34,820 nt of DNA from JAJFTV01 sp964426355 (GCA_964426355.1 CAYRRA010000018.1:1-34820), one strand, 5' to 3'. Positions 23,824-32,705 are shown, counted from the first letter of the stretch. Numbers and translations: made by a program. The notes: generated by a model from the sequence alone, not told the origin.

Positions 23824-25170
23824 TTACGGCTTCAAATGCTCCTTAGGCGGGTTTTTCAGGTTTGAGCGAACGCTCTTTTGAGGGATCACCAGCACCTTAT
23901 CCACGCGCCGACCATCCATATCGATCACCTCAATATGCAAATCCTGCCAATCCAGCCCGTCGCCCTCATCCGGTACTTCGCCAAGCGCTGTCATGATGAA
24001 GCCTCCCAGGGTGTGGTAATAGCCCTGTACTTCGCCGGGGAACTCATGCAAGCCAAATAGCTCGCGAAATTCATCGATCTGGATCGTTCCGTCAACCAGC
24101 CAGGAATCATCTGCACGCCGCTGTGCGCTGGGGTGTTCGCTTTCCTCACGGCTGGGAAGGTCTTCCACCAGCGATTCCAGGATATCCTGCAAGGTAACTA
24201 TCCCTTGTACGCCGCCATGTTCTTCAATCACAAAAGCGAATTCATCGCCGGTTTCACGAAAGCGTTTCAAAGCCTCAAAAACCGGCATGTTTTCGGGTAA
24301 ATACAGGGGTGGATGAATCGCCGCATTCAGGTCGATTGGTTTTCCGGCAAGGCTTTGTGCGAGCAGTTCATGGCTGCGCACAAAACCCAGCATGTTATCC
24401 AGATCGCCTTTTGCCACCGGATAGATGGAATAATTGCTCTTCGCCATTTTTTTGTAGTTTTCTTCAGGTGCATCTTCCGTATCCAACCAAATGATTTCGC
24501 CGCGTGGGATGGTGATGCTGACCACTTTCTGATCGCTCATCCGGAAGACCTGGTCGACGATCACATCCTCCACAGGTTCAAACACCCCCAGCGCCGTGCC
24601 CTGGTCGATCAACACTTTTACTTCCTCTTCTGTGATGGATGGTTCGTCTGAAGGATGAATACCCAAGACGCGCAGCACAAATCGTGTAGTCAGGCTCAAC
24701 AACCAAACGAAAGGACGCGTGATGATGGATAACACATGGATAATCGGCGCCACAGCCGCGGCAACCTTTTCTGCATGCAGCAGCCCAATCTGCTTGGGCG
24801 CGAGCTCGCCCAGGATCAGTGAAAGATAGGTGATGATGAGCACCACTACCCCCACACCCAACACCTCACTGGTTGCCTGCCCCACACCAATCGAGATCAG
24901 CCAATGCTCCAGTTCATCCGCCAGGGCGGCTTCACCCACCGCGCCCGCCAGGATGCCCACCAGGGTGATGCCAATCTGTACGGTGGAAAGAAAATTCCCG
25001 GGTGAATTTGCCAGTTCGACGGCGGTCTGGTAACGCTTGCTACCGCCTGCTGCCCGGCTTTGCAGAAGCGCCTTGCGCGCTGAGACAATGGCAATTTCTG
25101 ACATCGCCAGAAAACCATTTCCCAGGATCAAAACCAGGATAAAAATTACTTCAAAAGGTCCCGCAGTCAT
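23824..25170 (-). CDS. CNNM/CBS/CorC_HlyC family transporter-like protein
   Basis: 448 residues. Residues 1-~195 are a CNNM (DUF21) membrane domain with about four helices; GNGFLAMSEIAIVSARK near the start is characteristic. Two CBS repeats follow (~205-330; DVIVDQVFRMSD begins the first, and EFAFVIEEHGGVQGIVTLQDILE is in the second). A CorC_HlyC domain (~345-430; DSWLVDGTIQIDEF and LGGFIMTALGEVPDEGD) ends the protein. Relatives include Mg2+/Co2+ efflux proteins (CorC/MpfA/CNNM); the old name hemolysin is misleading. CBS domains usually bind adenine nucleotides. Start ATG 25170 with AGAGG about 10 nt upstream. It is divergent from a lipoprotein gene, with 189 bp between them. Confidence 0.93.
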   Translation of the reverse strand: MTAGPFEVIFILVLILGNGFLAMSEIAIVSARKALLQSRAAGGSKRYQTAVELANSPGNFLSTVQIGITLVGILAGAVGEAALADELEHWLISIGVGQATSEVLGVGVVVLIITYLSLILGELAPKQIGLLHAEKVAAAVAPIIHVLSIITRPFVWLLSLTTRFVLRVLGIHPSDEPSITEEEVKVLIDQGTALGVFEPVEDVIVDQVFRMSDQKVVSITIPRGEIIWLDTEDAPEENYKKMAKSNYSIYPVAKGDLDNMLGFVRSHELLAQSLAGKPIDLNAAIHPPLYLPENMPVFEALKRFRETGDEFAFVIEEHGGVQGIVTLQDILESLVEDLPSREESEHPSAQRRADDSWLVDGTIQIDEFRELFGLHEFPGEVQGYYHTLGGFIMTALGEVPDEGDGLDWQDLHIEVIDMDGRRVDKVLVIPQKSVRSNLKNPPKEHLKP

Positions 25171-25359
25171 CGTTTACTACCTCTATGTTGTCTCGCCTTT
25201 TCTTGTCAACATTCATCTTCGGAGAATAAATCGCCGGTTAATCGTATAATCAAAATAACGCTCACACTCTCCAACTGCATTCATCGTTGATGCCTCAAAT
25301 TATAGCCCAAGCAAAAGGCATCACCGAACGAAATCTCAGTCGGAGATATGGAGGATACT

Positions 25360-26046
25360 ATGAACCGTACTGTGAAATTAATCTCTCTTTTTATTCTTTC
25401 CGTTTTGCTGCTGGCTTGTGCCTTTAATGGCGGCACGCCAACCGCGGAGCCCGACTCGCTTTCCAGCCCCGAGGCTTCCTTTGTTGATACGAATACCCCG
25501 CCGCCCACCCAAACAAACCCGCCGGAACCCCCCGCCGATTTGCCTGCCGCGGCTGCATGCCCGCCGGCTGAGCTTCCTGTGAAGGGTTGGTCGGTGTACT
25601 GTAATGAGCATTACGGGTTCTACGTTCAATACCCGCCCGAATCCGAATTCGAGGAGACCGATTTTAACACTGCCCGGATCGACCTTCCGGTAGAACCCGG
25701 AACCAACCTGGGCGAAAAATACCTGGACATTATCATCCAGGAAAGCAGTGCAACATGCAGCAGCGCAATGGCAGAAGGATACCCGCCTGAAGCCTACGAA
25801 AGCGAAAACCTGGTGATCAACGGCAAAAATTTCTTAAAACAAAGCGGCTCCGATGCCGGTGCAGGCAATATCTGGCAATGGATTGCTTATACTACCGGAA
25901 AAACCAATTTGTGCATCAGCTTCAATTTTGTGTTACACTCTACCAACCCATATAACTACCCCACACCGCCGCCGGAATTCGATTTTGACACAGAAACAGC
26001 CGTGTTCGATCAGATCGTAGAAACATTCCACTGGTATGAGCACTAA
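25360..26046 (+). CDS. Lipoprotein with Pro-rich linker
   Basis: 228 residues. ATG 25360 is used because GGAGG (25350-25354) stands 5 nt before it; the ATG at 25348 overlaps that site. The signal peptide ends in LLLAC (Cys20), so the protein is lipid-anchored outside. Residues ~21-70 are Pro/Thr/Glu-rich and low in complexity. A globular domain of ~150 residues follows, with WSVYCNEHYGFYVQYPPESEF near its start, a pattern common in exported domains of the PsbP/DUF1795 kind (the phrase YGF-x-V-x-YP), but this is a weak resemblance. It is followed at 6 bp by a GNAT gene, probably co-transcribed. Function unknown. Confidence 0.75.
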   Translation: MNRTVKLISLFILSVLLLACAFNGGTPTAEPDSLSSPEASFVDTNTPPPTQTNPPEPPADLPAAAACPPAELPVKGWSVYCNEHYGFYVQYPPESEFEETDFNTARIDLPVEPGTNLGEKYLDIIIQESSATCSSAMAEGYPPEAYESENLVINGKNFLKQSGSDAGAGNIWQWIAYTTGKTNLCISFNFVLHSTNPYNYPTPPPEFDFDTETAVFDQIVETFHWYEH

Positions 26047-26052
26047 ACGACA

Positions 26053-26505
26053 ATGCAAATCTACGAGTTGAAACACATCGATGACGAGATTACCGCTGCC
26101 TTCGAACGACTATTCCCCCAGCTTACAGAAACCCGACCTCCCACGCGCGAAGAGCTCGAGCAAATCCTGCTTTCCGGATCGTGCCGGATTTTTATGGCGC
26201 GCGCCGGAGATGGGCAGCTTGCTGGCAGCGCTGCGCTGGGTTTCTACCGCACGCCTACCGGGCTGCACGCCTGGATCGAGGATGTGATTGTAGATGCTGC
26301 CTATCGCAGCCAGGGGATCGGTGAAGCGCTCTCCCTCGCCGCAATCGAGGCAGCCGTAGAGATGGGTACGCATTCGCTCAGCCTGACATCGAACCCGGCG
26401 CGCGAAAGCGCCAACCGCCTCTATCAGCGACTGGGGTTTATCCGCTGGGAGACCAATCTGTATCGATATCCTCTCAGGGCAGACACTTCCAAGAAAACCC
26501 ATTGA
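26053..26505 (+). CDS. GNAT family N-acetyltransferase
   Basis: 150 residues, one GNAT domain. Acetyl-CoA binding motif A is in IVDAAYRSQGIGEALSLAA (the R/Q-x-x-G-x-G/A element is RSQGIGEA), followed by SLSLTSNPARESANRLYQR and GF, the usual motif B with the N-x-x-A-x-x-L-Y-x-x-x-G-F pattern. These enzymes pass acetyl from acetyl-CoA to an amine; the acceptor here is unknown. The start lies 6 bp after the lipoprotein stop and has no good ribosome site, so translation is probably coupled to the gene before. Confidence 0.9.
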   Translation: MQIYELKHIDDEITAAFERLFPQLTETRPPTREELEQILLSGSCRIFMARAGDGQLAGSAALGFYRTPTGLHAWIEDVIVDAAYRSQGIGEALSLAAIEAAVEMGTHSLSLTSNPARESANRLYQRLGFIRWETNLYRYPLRADTSKKTH

Positions 26506-26610
26506 CAGGCAAAAACGCCTGCTATTGCCGCAGGGATGGAAGAGATATGCTTCAATCATCTGCAGCAAGGCAGAGATGTATATGACTGACGAACGCTAAA
26601 GACCAGTCAG

Positions 26611-27915
26611 TCAGGTTTCTGCGCTCACCACATCTTCATTCTTGCGTGGATTGGGCATATAGATGGTCGTCAGCAGAACGGAAAGCACGCCAATCGCCAG
26701 AACACACCAGAACAAGACCTGGTGACTTAAGTATTCCACCACCACGCCACCAGCAAGGGGAGCCAACGTAATGACAGGCGCGACGAAAGTATTGGAGATA
26801 CCGATGAACCGGCTGGTTTCGCTAGGTGGGGCAAGTTCAAAGACCATGTTGGAATCGGCTGTGCGGGTAACTGCATAGATCCCGCCGATGCAAAAAGCAA
26901 TGACATAGAAAGGTAAAATATTGACTGCGGTAACTGCCAGCAATCCCATCAACACTACCAACACAGCAGAGAGTACATAGACCAGCTTGAAGCCAAAGTG
27001 ATCGCCCAGCCATCCCCACAAAAAGCCCATCGCGCTCTGGGAAAGAAGAATGACCATGGTGATGATCCCCAAAACACCCTCATTCAAATCAAAGCGCTGA
27101 ATGGCATACAATGCGTAAAAAGAATTTGCCAGCAGTCCCAGGCTGAGCAGCGCCCGTACCCACATATAGCGGCTAAAACCGGGCGAGGTCTTGATATGCC
27201 CCGGGATGGCTCTAAAAAACTCACCCAACGTCTCCCGCTTGCCGTTAAAGGGAAACCGCTCTTCGCGGTATGCAGCGATGAAAAAGGGAGATATGAAAGA
27301 GGTGGCAAAACCCACCCAGAACAACAGGCGCAGGTCCTGCGGATAACTGTACTGATCGAGGAAATAAGCTGCGGTAAGCGAAGCAGCAAAGCCAATCAAT
27401 CCGCCTAAACCGTTCATGGCGCCATAAAAAAAGCCGCGCCGCTGAATGATGGTCTTGCTGATGAAATCGTTGTAAGCTGGAATAATCAACCCGGTGGTGA
27501 CAGAATATGCCATGAATGCCACCAGCAGCACCGCCAATGCCTGCTGGTCGGTCAACCAATCCAACGATTGCGCGATTACAGCAATCACCAAAATTGCAAC
27601 GCGCTCGGCAACCGAAATCCAAAGAATATATTTCTTGCGGGTTGGTTTTCCGGTAACCAGGTATGCGCCGATCAACTGCGGCAGATAGAAGCCCAGGTAA
27701 TAAAGCGCTGGCACCAACCCAATGAAAATTTTCAGGTCGCTTAACTGGGATACAAAATACGGTATGATGGTATCCTGCGAAAGCATGGTGACTGAAAACG
27801 AGAAAAATGCCGAATCCAGCATGATAACGATGAAATTCCACCAATAATTTTTCCTGACTTTTTCGATATAGTCGGGATAATCTTGTTCTAATTTTTGAAT
27901 ATCGCTACTTTGCAT
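26611..27915 (-). CDS. MFS transporter
   Basis: 434 residues from ATG 27915; the frame extends upstream to 28011, but the extra 32 residues are unlike a membrane protein start, and the next Met (27963) is also possible. No start has a strong Shine-Dalgarno. Twelve membrane helices are expected: a soluble start (MQSSDIQKLEQDYPDYIEKV), six helices, a central loop near YREERFPFNGKRETLGEFFRAIP, then six more. The MFS A-like loop YLVTGKPTRKKYIL follows helix 2. The pattern resembles uncharacterised Chloroflexota and Firmicutes MFS exporters; no substrate can be named. Monocistronic. Its stop codon lies in the small hairpin tgactgac / gtcagtca (26583-26613). Confidence 0.88.
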   Translation of the reverse strand: MQSSDIQKLEQDYPDYIEKVRKNYWWNFIVIMLDSAFFSFSVTMLSQDTIIPYFVSQLSDLKIFIGLVPALYYLGFYLPQLIGAYLVTGKPTRKKYILWISVAERVAILVIAVIAQSLDWLTDQQALAVLLVAFMAYSVTTGLIIPAYNDFISKTIIQRRGFFYGAMNGLGGLIGFAASLTAAYFLDQYSYPQDLRLLFWVGFATSFISPFFIAAYREERFPFNGKRETLGEFFRAIPGHIKTSPGFSRYMWVRALLSLGLLANSFYALYAIQRFDLNEGVLGIITMVILLSQSAMGFLWGWLGDHFGFKLVYVLSAVLVVLMGLLAVTAVNILPFYVIAFCIGGIYAVTRTADSNMVFELAPPSETSRFIGISNTFVAPVITLAPLAGGVVVEYLSHQVLFWCVLAIGVLSVLLTTIYMPNPRKNEDVVSAET

Positions 27916-28421
27916 ACTTTTCTTTTGACGGTTCAACTTTCTATAAAATGTGATGCTGTGCATAGAAGAGGCGTTTGCTGGCTTGTCGGGGCTGCTTGCT
28001 ACCCGGGGCAATGGTAAAGGAGATGCCTCACTGCGTTCAGGATGACAAACCGGGGGTTCGTTTTCCTGGTTATACGTTTCTCAATGCTGGCAGCAAGCTA
28101 TATCCTGTCATCCCAACGATAGGAGGGATCCCCACGAACGCATGTGTTGCACAAGCGCATGCTGAGGAATAATTGCCGCCTGGAGATATCTCTGAGGTCT
28201 TCTCGCTCTGCTCGTTGACAATTTCATCCTATTCGAGATGACAAACCATGCGTACCGTTATGCTGAGTGCTGCACGCAGACCCTCGCGAACGTGTTTTTG
28301 CCCGCAAAAGCTGTCCAAAAACCATTAGTTTTTTCGGACAGCCTCTTTCCGTGTACCTATCCACAAAGAACCTCGCCCTGCCCGCCGAAGCGTGCAGGGT
28401 GAGACAAAACGACTTCCTCGA
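27916..28421. other. Intergenic region of ~505 bp with degenerate repeat-like sequence
   Basis: No credible gene: plus-strand frames at 27975-28172 and 28267-28590 have no ribosome site, and the latter overlaps the phosphorylase. The word gatgacaaac occurs at 28041-28050 and 28237-28246, each after a cag/gag string, and ctgtcatccc lies at 28105-28114. This looks like remnants of the dispersed extragenic repeats (of the type ...caggatgac...) common in some Chloroflexota. An inverse copy of tcgcgagggtct lies at ~28279-28290. Confidence 0.5.
28306..28348 (-). terminator. Terminator-like hairpin after the third uridine phosphorylase
   Basis: On the minus strand it begins aaagaggctgtcc, identical over 13 nt to the left arm of the proS attenuator at 2875-2887, and closes with ggacagc then tttt. 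A-rich and T-rich runs in the interior extend the stem. It lies 74 bp beyond the stop codon of the last gene of the operon. Confidence 0.6.
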
Positions 28422-29204
28422 TCAGCTTTGTTTGTCCTGTGCGATCAGAACTTTCAAGCCTTCAATGGCGGCGAGGATGACGCGATCGACCGTGAACATC
28501 CTTTCAAATTCAGCTTCTTCTTCTTGGGTTTTGGGTGCCAGTTCAGGCGAAGAACCCATCAACATCACACCGCCTGCACGCACGCGGTGAATGCTCGCCA
28601 GGATAAAAATCGCTGAAGCCTCCATCTCTGAACAAATAGCGCCACCATCCACCCAGGCTTTCCAGCGTGCCAATAAACGGCTGGCAATCGGTTGGCGCTC
28701 TGGTTCAATTTCCCCGTAAAACGAATCCTTCGATTGACTGATGCCCACACGGTAAGGCAGCCCGGCATTTTTTACACCCTGGATCATTGCCTGCACCACG
28801 TCAATATGCGCCACAGCCGGAAACTCTGCTGGCATATAATGCAGCGTGGTGCCTTCATCACGAATGGCGCCGCTCACCACGGCAATATCCCCAGCATGTG
28901 TACCGGGTTGAATACCGCCAGATGTGCCCACGCGGACAAATGTATCCGCGCCAATGGCAATCAATTCTTCGACGGCAATAGCTGTTGAAGGGCAGCCGAT
29001 GCCGGTAGAAGTGACCGAAACTTTCTCGCCCAGCAGCGTGCCGGTATAGGTCTTGTATTCCCGGTTGTAAGCCATCAACTGCGGGTTATCGAAGTAACTT
29101 GCGATTTTCTCGCAACGTCCCGGATCACCGGGAAGCAGCACATAGCGCCCCACATCGCCGCGCTTAAGCTGTATATGATGCTGTAATTCTGCATTCAGAG
29201 CCAT
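28422..29204 (-). CDS. udp: Uridine phosphorylase-like protein, paralogue 3
   Basis: 260 residues from ATG 29204 (AAGGAG 8 nt upstream; the longer frame to 29246 is rejected). Nucleoside phosphorylase of the PNP/UDP family: releases the base from a nucleoside with phosphate, leaving ribose-1-phosphate. Visible motifs: LPGDPGR (24-30, phosphate), STGIGCPS (66-73), RVGTSGGIQP (91-100) and SEMEASA (192-198, ribose). It differs from its two neighbours in the base-specificity loop (SFYGEIEPERQPI against SFYGQHQPERMPV), in SEMEASA against SEMEAAT, and in a longer acidic tail region (ELAPKTQEEEAEFER). It is separated from paralogue 2 by 182 bp with a terminator-like hairpin and a possible own promoter. 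Specificity may have shifted. Confidence 0.88.
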   Translation of the reverse strand: MALNAELQHHIQLKRGDVGRYVLLPGDPGRCEKIASYFDNPQLMAYNREYKTYTGTLLGEKVSVTSTGIGCPSTAIAVEELIAIGADTFVRVGTSGGIQPGTHAGDIAVVSGAIRDEGTTLHYMPAEFPAVAHIDVVQAMIQGVKNAGLPYRVGISQSKDSFYGEIEPERQPIASRLLARWKAWVDGGAICSEMEASAIFILASIHRVRAGGVMLMGSSPELAPKTQEEEAEFERMFTVDRVILAAIEGLKVLIAQDKQS

Positions 29205-29280
29205 TTCTTTTACTCCTTTACCAACATAAACAATCTCATCAACCATTTATTGTGTTTGATGATTTGCATTGTTATCCATT

Positions 29281-29321
29281 ATTATATAAAACAGGTTTCA
29301 CCCATTCCGGGGCGAAACCTG
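29281..29321 (-). terminator. Terminator-like hairpin between paralogues 2 and 3
   Basis: Minus strand: stem caggtttc-cc / gg-gaaacctg, 12 pairs with one mismatch, 6-nt loop, then ttttatataat. The last letters are also a TATAAT (29286-29281) that could start a separate transcript for paralogue 3; no matching -35 was found. Confidence 0.6.
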
Positions 29322-29386
29322 CATACGATCATCACAATCCAATGATTCTGACGAAAATTTCCCGGTAGAACAGGGGTTTACCGATG

Positions 29387-30145
29387 TTATTTCTTCTCTC
29401 TGTCTTGCTCAATTAAAATTTTGACCGCTTCAATGCCGGTCTGAAGCAGGTCAGTCAGATCGTGCACCACGGTGCGATCATCACTCTCCTGATTGGCAGC
29501 CAACAGCATAATGCCACCGGCGCGTTTTCGCAAAATACTGGAGACGATGAAGATGGTTGCTGCTTCCATTTCAGAGCAAATTGCTCCACCCATCTTCCAG
29601 GCTTTCCAGCGTTCCAGCAGGTGGTTGGCAACCGGCATACGGTCCGGCTGATGTTGACCATAAAAGGAATCTTTAGACTGGCTGATGCCCAGGTGATGGG
29701 GCTTGCCCAGTTTTTCAGCGGCTGCACGCAGCGCCAGGGTCACCTCAATATCCGCAATGGCAGGAAATTCCACCGGCATGTAATGCAGGGTGGTGCCCTC
29801 ATCGCGGATGGCAGCGGTGACAATCGCAAGGTCACCGGCGCGTAGATGTGGCTGCATGCCACCCGATGTACCCACGCGGATAAAGGTGTCTGCGCCAATC
29901 ATGGCTAATTCTTCCACAGCGATGGCTGTTGAAGGACATCCAATACCCGTTGAAGTGACAGAGACCTTTTCACCCAGCAGAGTGCCGGTATATGTCTTAT
30001 ATTCCCGGTTGTGGGCAACCAGTTTTGGATTATCAAAATAGCTTGCAATCAACTCGCAGCGTCCGGGGTCACCTGGCAAAAACACATAGCGACCGACATC
30101 GCCTTTTTTCATCTGAATATGATATAAAACCTCATCTTCTGCCAT
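29387..30145 (-). CDS. udp: Uridine phosphorylase-like protein, paralogue 2
   Basis: 252 residues, start ATG 30145 with GAGGAG upstream. Same family and motif order as its neighbours: LPGDPGR (23-29), STGIGCPS (65-72; Cys where E. coli Udp has Gly), RVGTSGGMQP, SFYGQHQPERMPV (base loop) and SEMEAATIF. The cytoplasmic product should split uridine or a related nucleoside by phosphorolysis. It lies 24 bp after paralogue 1 in the ECF transporter operon, which implies action on what the transporter imports. Very similar to paralogue 1 over most of the length, so the pair arose by tandem duplication. Confidence 0.9.
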   Translation of the reverse strand: MAEDEVLYHIQMKKGDVGRYVFLPGDPGRCELIASYFDNPKLVAHNREYKTYTGTLLGEKVSVTSTGIGCPSTAIAVEELAMIGADTFIRVGTSGGMQPHLRAGDLAIVTAAIRDEGTTLHYMPVEFPAIADIEVTLALRAAAEKLGKPHHLGISQSKDSFYGQHQPDRMPVANHLLERWKAWKMGGAICSEMEAATIFIVSSILRKRAGGIMLLAANQESDDRTVVHDLTDLLQTGIEAVKILIEQDREKK

Positions 30146-30169
30146 TATTCACTCCTCTTTTAACCGACT

Positions 30170-30928
30170 CTATTTTTGATCCTGCTGGATCAAAATTTTT
30201 GCTGCTTCAACGGCTGTTGAGATCAGACCGGTCAGATCGCGGGACGCCTTGCGTTTTTCCTCGCTCTCCTCTTTCATTCCGATCATCATCACAGCACCGG
30301 CACGCACGCGATAAATGCTGGAAAGGATAAACAGGGTGGCTGCTTCCATCTCTGAGCTCAACGCCCCGCCATCCACCCACGCTTTCCAGCGGTCCAACAA
30401 ATGGCTGGCAACCGGCATACGCTCCGGTTGATGTTGACCGTAAAAAGAATCTTTGGACTGAACGATCCCCAGGTAGTGAGTTTTGTTCAGCTTAAGAGCA
30501 GCATCCCGCAGCGCCAGAACGACATCAATGTGTGCAACCGCGGGGAATTCAACCGGCATATAATGCCGATCTGTGCCGCCATCGCGGATGGCAGCGGTCA
30601 CCACAGCCAGGTCACCGCTGTGCAAATAGGGCTGCATACCGCCGGATGTACCTACTCGAATGAAAGTGTCCGCGCCAATCATAATCAATTCTTCAACCGC
30701 AATTGCCGCAGAAGGTCCGCCAATGCCTGTTGAAGTCACCGAAACCTTTTCACCCAACAGCGTACCGGTGTAGGTCTTGTATTCACGGTTATATGCCATC
30801 AATTGCGGATTATCAAAGTAACTCGCAATCAACTCGCAGCGTCCGGGGTCACCGGGTAAAAAAACATAGCGACCCACATCCCCACGCTTCAATTGCAAAT
30901 GGTGCATGATATCTGTTGTTGGCGGCAT
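30170..30928 (-). CDS. udp: Uridine phosphorylase-like protein, paralogue 1
   Basis: 252 residues, ATG 30928 with AAGGAG upstream. It keeps the canonical STGIGGPS (66-73) found in E. coli Udp, plus LPGDPGR (24-30), RVGTSGGMQP (91-100), SFYGQHQPERMPV (161-173) and SEMEAAT (192-198). It differs from the other two in the loop after the third motif (IRDGGTDRHYMP against IRDEGTTLHYMP). Family role: phosphate-dependent cleavage of uridine or deoxyuridine to uracil plus ribose-1-phosphate. It begins 23 bp after ecfT and links the transporter genes to the phosphorylases. Of the three it is the most likely to be a classical uridine phosphorylase. Confidence 0.92.
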   Translation of the reverse strand: MPPTTDIMHHLQLKRGDVGRYVFLPGDPGRCELIASYFDNPQLMAYNREYKTYTGTLLGEKVSVTSTGIGGPSAAIAVEELIMIGADTFIRVGTSGGMQPYLHSGDLAVVTAAIRDGGTDRHYMPVEFPAVAHIDVVLALRDAALKLNKTHYLGIVQSKDSFYGQHQPERMPVASHLLDRWKAWVDGGALSSEMEAATLFILSSIYRVRAGAVMMIGMKEESEEKRKASRDLTGLISTAVEAAKILIQQDQK

Positions 30929-30951
30929 GATATCTCCTTTCTATCCTGTCC

Positions 30952-31842
30952 TTATGCGCGCAAAACAGTGCGTAGAGCAAAGAATACGAAAGTGAGAAAA
31001 CCCAATGCTGCGCCAATGACCAAAATCAGCGAAGGCACCGGGGCAAATGTGAGAGTCTTGCTCCAATCCAGGCTTTTGTCCACGATGATCCAGTACATCA
31101 TGCCAACGGTAAATATTGCACCGGCAATCAAAATGATATAGTCGCGCAGGTTCATGCTAACCTGGCGGAAGCTGGTCTTGTTGCCTTTCGAGCCAAAAGC
31201 GCGTGACTCCAACGAAATAGAAAGCTGCTGAACCCGTTCAATTGCGCCAACGAAAACCGGCACCATACTGGGCAGGATCGCGCCAAAACCAGTACCCTTC
31301 ATCGCCCTTGATTTCTGTGCATTGAGAACAATTGCAAACTCACTCTGCAAAATAGGGATCAGTTGCAGGGTCATGGTGAGAATGAAGTTCATTGTGTAAG
31401 GCAAACCGATTTTTTGCAGCGAAGTAAAGATATCACTGGGGTGCGAAGTCATGATCGTCACCAGGGCAAAGGTGGTCATGGACATGATGCGCAGCAACAT
31501 GGTAACGCCGCTATAAATACCTTCTTGCCAGATGGTAAAAGGACCGAGCGGAATGATGGGCGTCCAGGGTCTGGGGAAAGCGGGCGCAATGCTCTGCATC
31601 ACAATCAGTGTAAGACTGACAGGGAAGAGAATCATTACCACTCGCAGATACGCTTTACCAACCTGCCCAACTAACACCAGCACCAAACCGACCAGAAAAA
31701 TGCTACCCAGAATGGCAGGGTTGCGTGTGGAAAAGGAAATTGCCAGGATACCCACCGTCCAAAGCAGTTTGGAAAGTGGATTAATGCGGTGAATGATCGA
31801 ATCACCTGCTACCATTGTAATAGGGATGGCTACACCTTGCAT
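30952..31842 (-). CDS. ecfT: ECF transporter transmembrane component EcfT
   Basis: 296 residues. Scaffold protein of an energy-coupling factor transporter that joins the S component to the ATPase pair. It has several membrane helices and the two coupling motifs of EcfT near residues ~190 and ~225: AQKSRAMKG and SLESRAFGS, which match the usual A-R-x or S-R-G elements. N-terminal HRINPLSKLLWTVGILAI is also typical. ATG 31842 follows the stop codon of EcfA2 directly (TAG-ATG), with GAGGAGGTG as ribosome site, so the two are translationally coupled. The C-terminus has an additional helical pair (IILIAGAIFTVGMMYWII and LILVIGAALGFLTFVFF) that may be longer than the family average. Confidence 0.92.
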   Translation of the reverse strand: MQGVAIPITMVAGDSIIHRINPLSKLLWTVGILAISFSTRNPAILGSIFLVGLVLVLVGQVGKAYLRVVMILFPVSLTLIVMQSIAPAFPRPWTPIIPLGPFTIWQEGIYSGVTMLLRIMSMTTFALVTIMTSHPSDIFTSLQKIGLPYTMNFILTMTLQLIPILQSEFAIVLNAQKSRAMKGTGFGAILPSMVPVFVGAIERVQQLSISLESRAFGSKGNKTSFRQVSMNLRDYIILIAGAIFTVGMMYWIIVDKSLDWSKTLTFAPVPSLILVIGAALGFLTFVFFALRTVLRA

Positions 31843-32694
31843 CTACGCACCTCCTCGATTCGCATTCACAGTCTGCTTCGTATGCTCAAACATTTCATCA
31901 ACACTCAGTTTTACATCGTGTACATTATTACCATCACGGCGCACTCTGACGGAAAGCTCGGTAATCTGGGGAGGGGTCAAGTGTGTGCTGTGCATCAGTT
32001 CATAATCAGAAAAAACTTCACGCGGGGTCGCGTCAGCAATCAGTTCCGAATTACGCATCACCAACATTCGTTCTACCACCTCTGCCAGCAGGATCATGTC
32101 ATGCGCCACGCATAAAACGGTTGCGCCTTCATCCCGCAAACGTCCAATCAGGTTGTAAACGGTACGCGTCGTGATGTTATCTTGTCCGGTGGTAGGTTCA
32201 TCCAGGATAAACACCGCCGGGCGCATCGTATAAATCGAAGCCATACCCACCAACTTGCGCAAAGGGAAACCAATACGATATGGGTGTAAATCGCGATAGG
32301 GCTGTAACTTAAAAAACTCAATGGCTTGCTCTCGCCGTTCGACAATTTCCTCTTCGCTCACGCCCAAATTGCGCGGACCAAACTCCAACTCGTCGACCAC
32401 TGTTCGGGCAAAAAGCTGGTGGTTGGGGTTTTGATACACATACCCTACATCCGCGGCTAATTCCTGAACACGCAGGGGAGTGGTGTCTTTTCCTTTAACG
32501 AACACCTTACCCTGGGTGGGTTTAAGTAAACCGTTAAAATGTTTTACCAGCGTGGTTTTTCCGGAACCATTCTGTCCGATCACACCGATAATTTCCTGGG
32601 CTTTGATTTCAATATTCACGTTACGAACAGCAACCACGTTGTTGACCGAATAGGTATGCCACAGGTTTTCACAGCGGATAATGGTTTCTGCCAT
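31843..32694 (-). CDS. ecfA2: ECF transporter ATPase EcfA2-like with altered signature motif
   Basis: 283 residues. Walker A GQNGSGKTT (40-48), canonical Q-loop YQNPNHQLF (87-95), Walker B VFILDEPTTGQD (161-172) and switch His198 (VAHDM) are all present. The ABC signature, which should read LSGGQ after HPYR, is IGFPL (141-145, codons at 32274-32260), followed by the normal RKLVGMAS. The reading frame is sound, so this is real sequence and not a frameshift. In an EcfA1-EcfA2 dimer this signature would serve the ATP bound to EcfA1. A C-terminal extension of ~60 residues (LTPPQITELSVRVRRDG and on) follows. Starts 11 bp after EcfA1 stop; TAG abuts the EcfT start. Some database relatives may share such a signature; that needs a search. 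Confidence 0.9.
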   Translation of the reverse strand: MAETIIRCENLWHTYSVNNVVAVRNVNIEIKAQEIIGVIGQNGSGKTTLVKHFNGLLKPTQGKVFVKGKDTTPLRVQELAADVGYVYQNPNHQLFARTVVDELEFGPRNLGVSEEEIVERREQAIEFFKLQPYRDLHPYRIGFPLRKLVGMASIYTMRPAVFILDEPTTGQDNITTRTVYNLIGRLRDEGATVLCVAHDMILLAEVVERMLVMRNSELIADATPREVFSDYELMHSTHLTPPQITELSVRVRRDGNNVHDVKLSVDEMFEHTKQTVNANRGGA

Positions 32695-32705
32695 GTTTCA
32701 CCTCT

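Noticed and set aside
27916..28421. Transposon remnant
   Set aside because: No transposase fragment, terminal inverted repeats or target duplication could be found; only short repeat words.
28267..28590. 107-residue plus-strand frame near the end of the phosphorylase operon
   Set aside because: No ribosome site; over half lies opposite a conserved phosphorylase gene.
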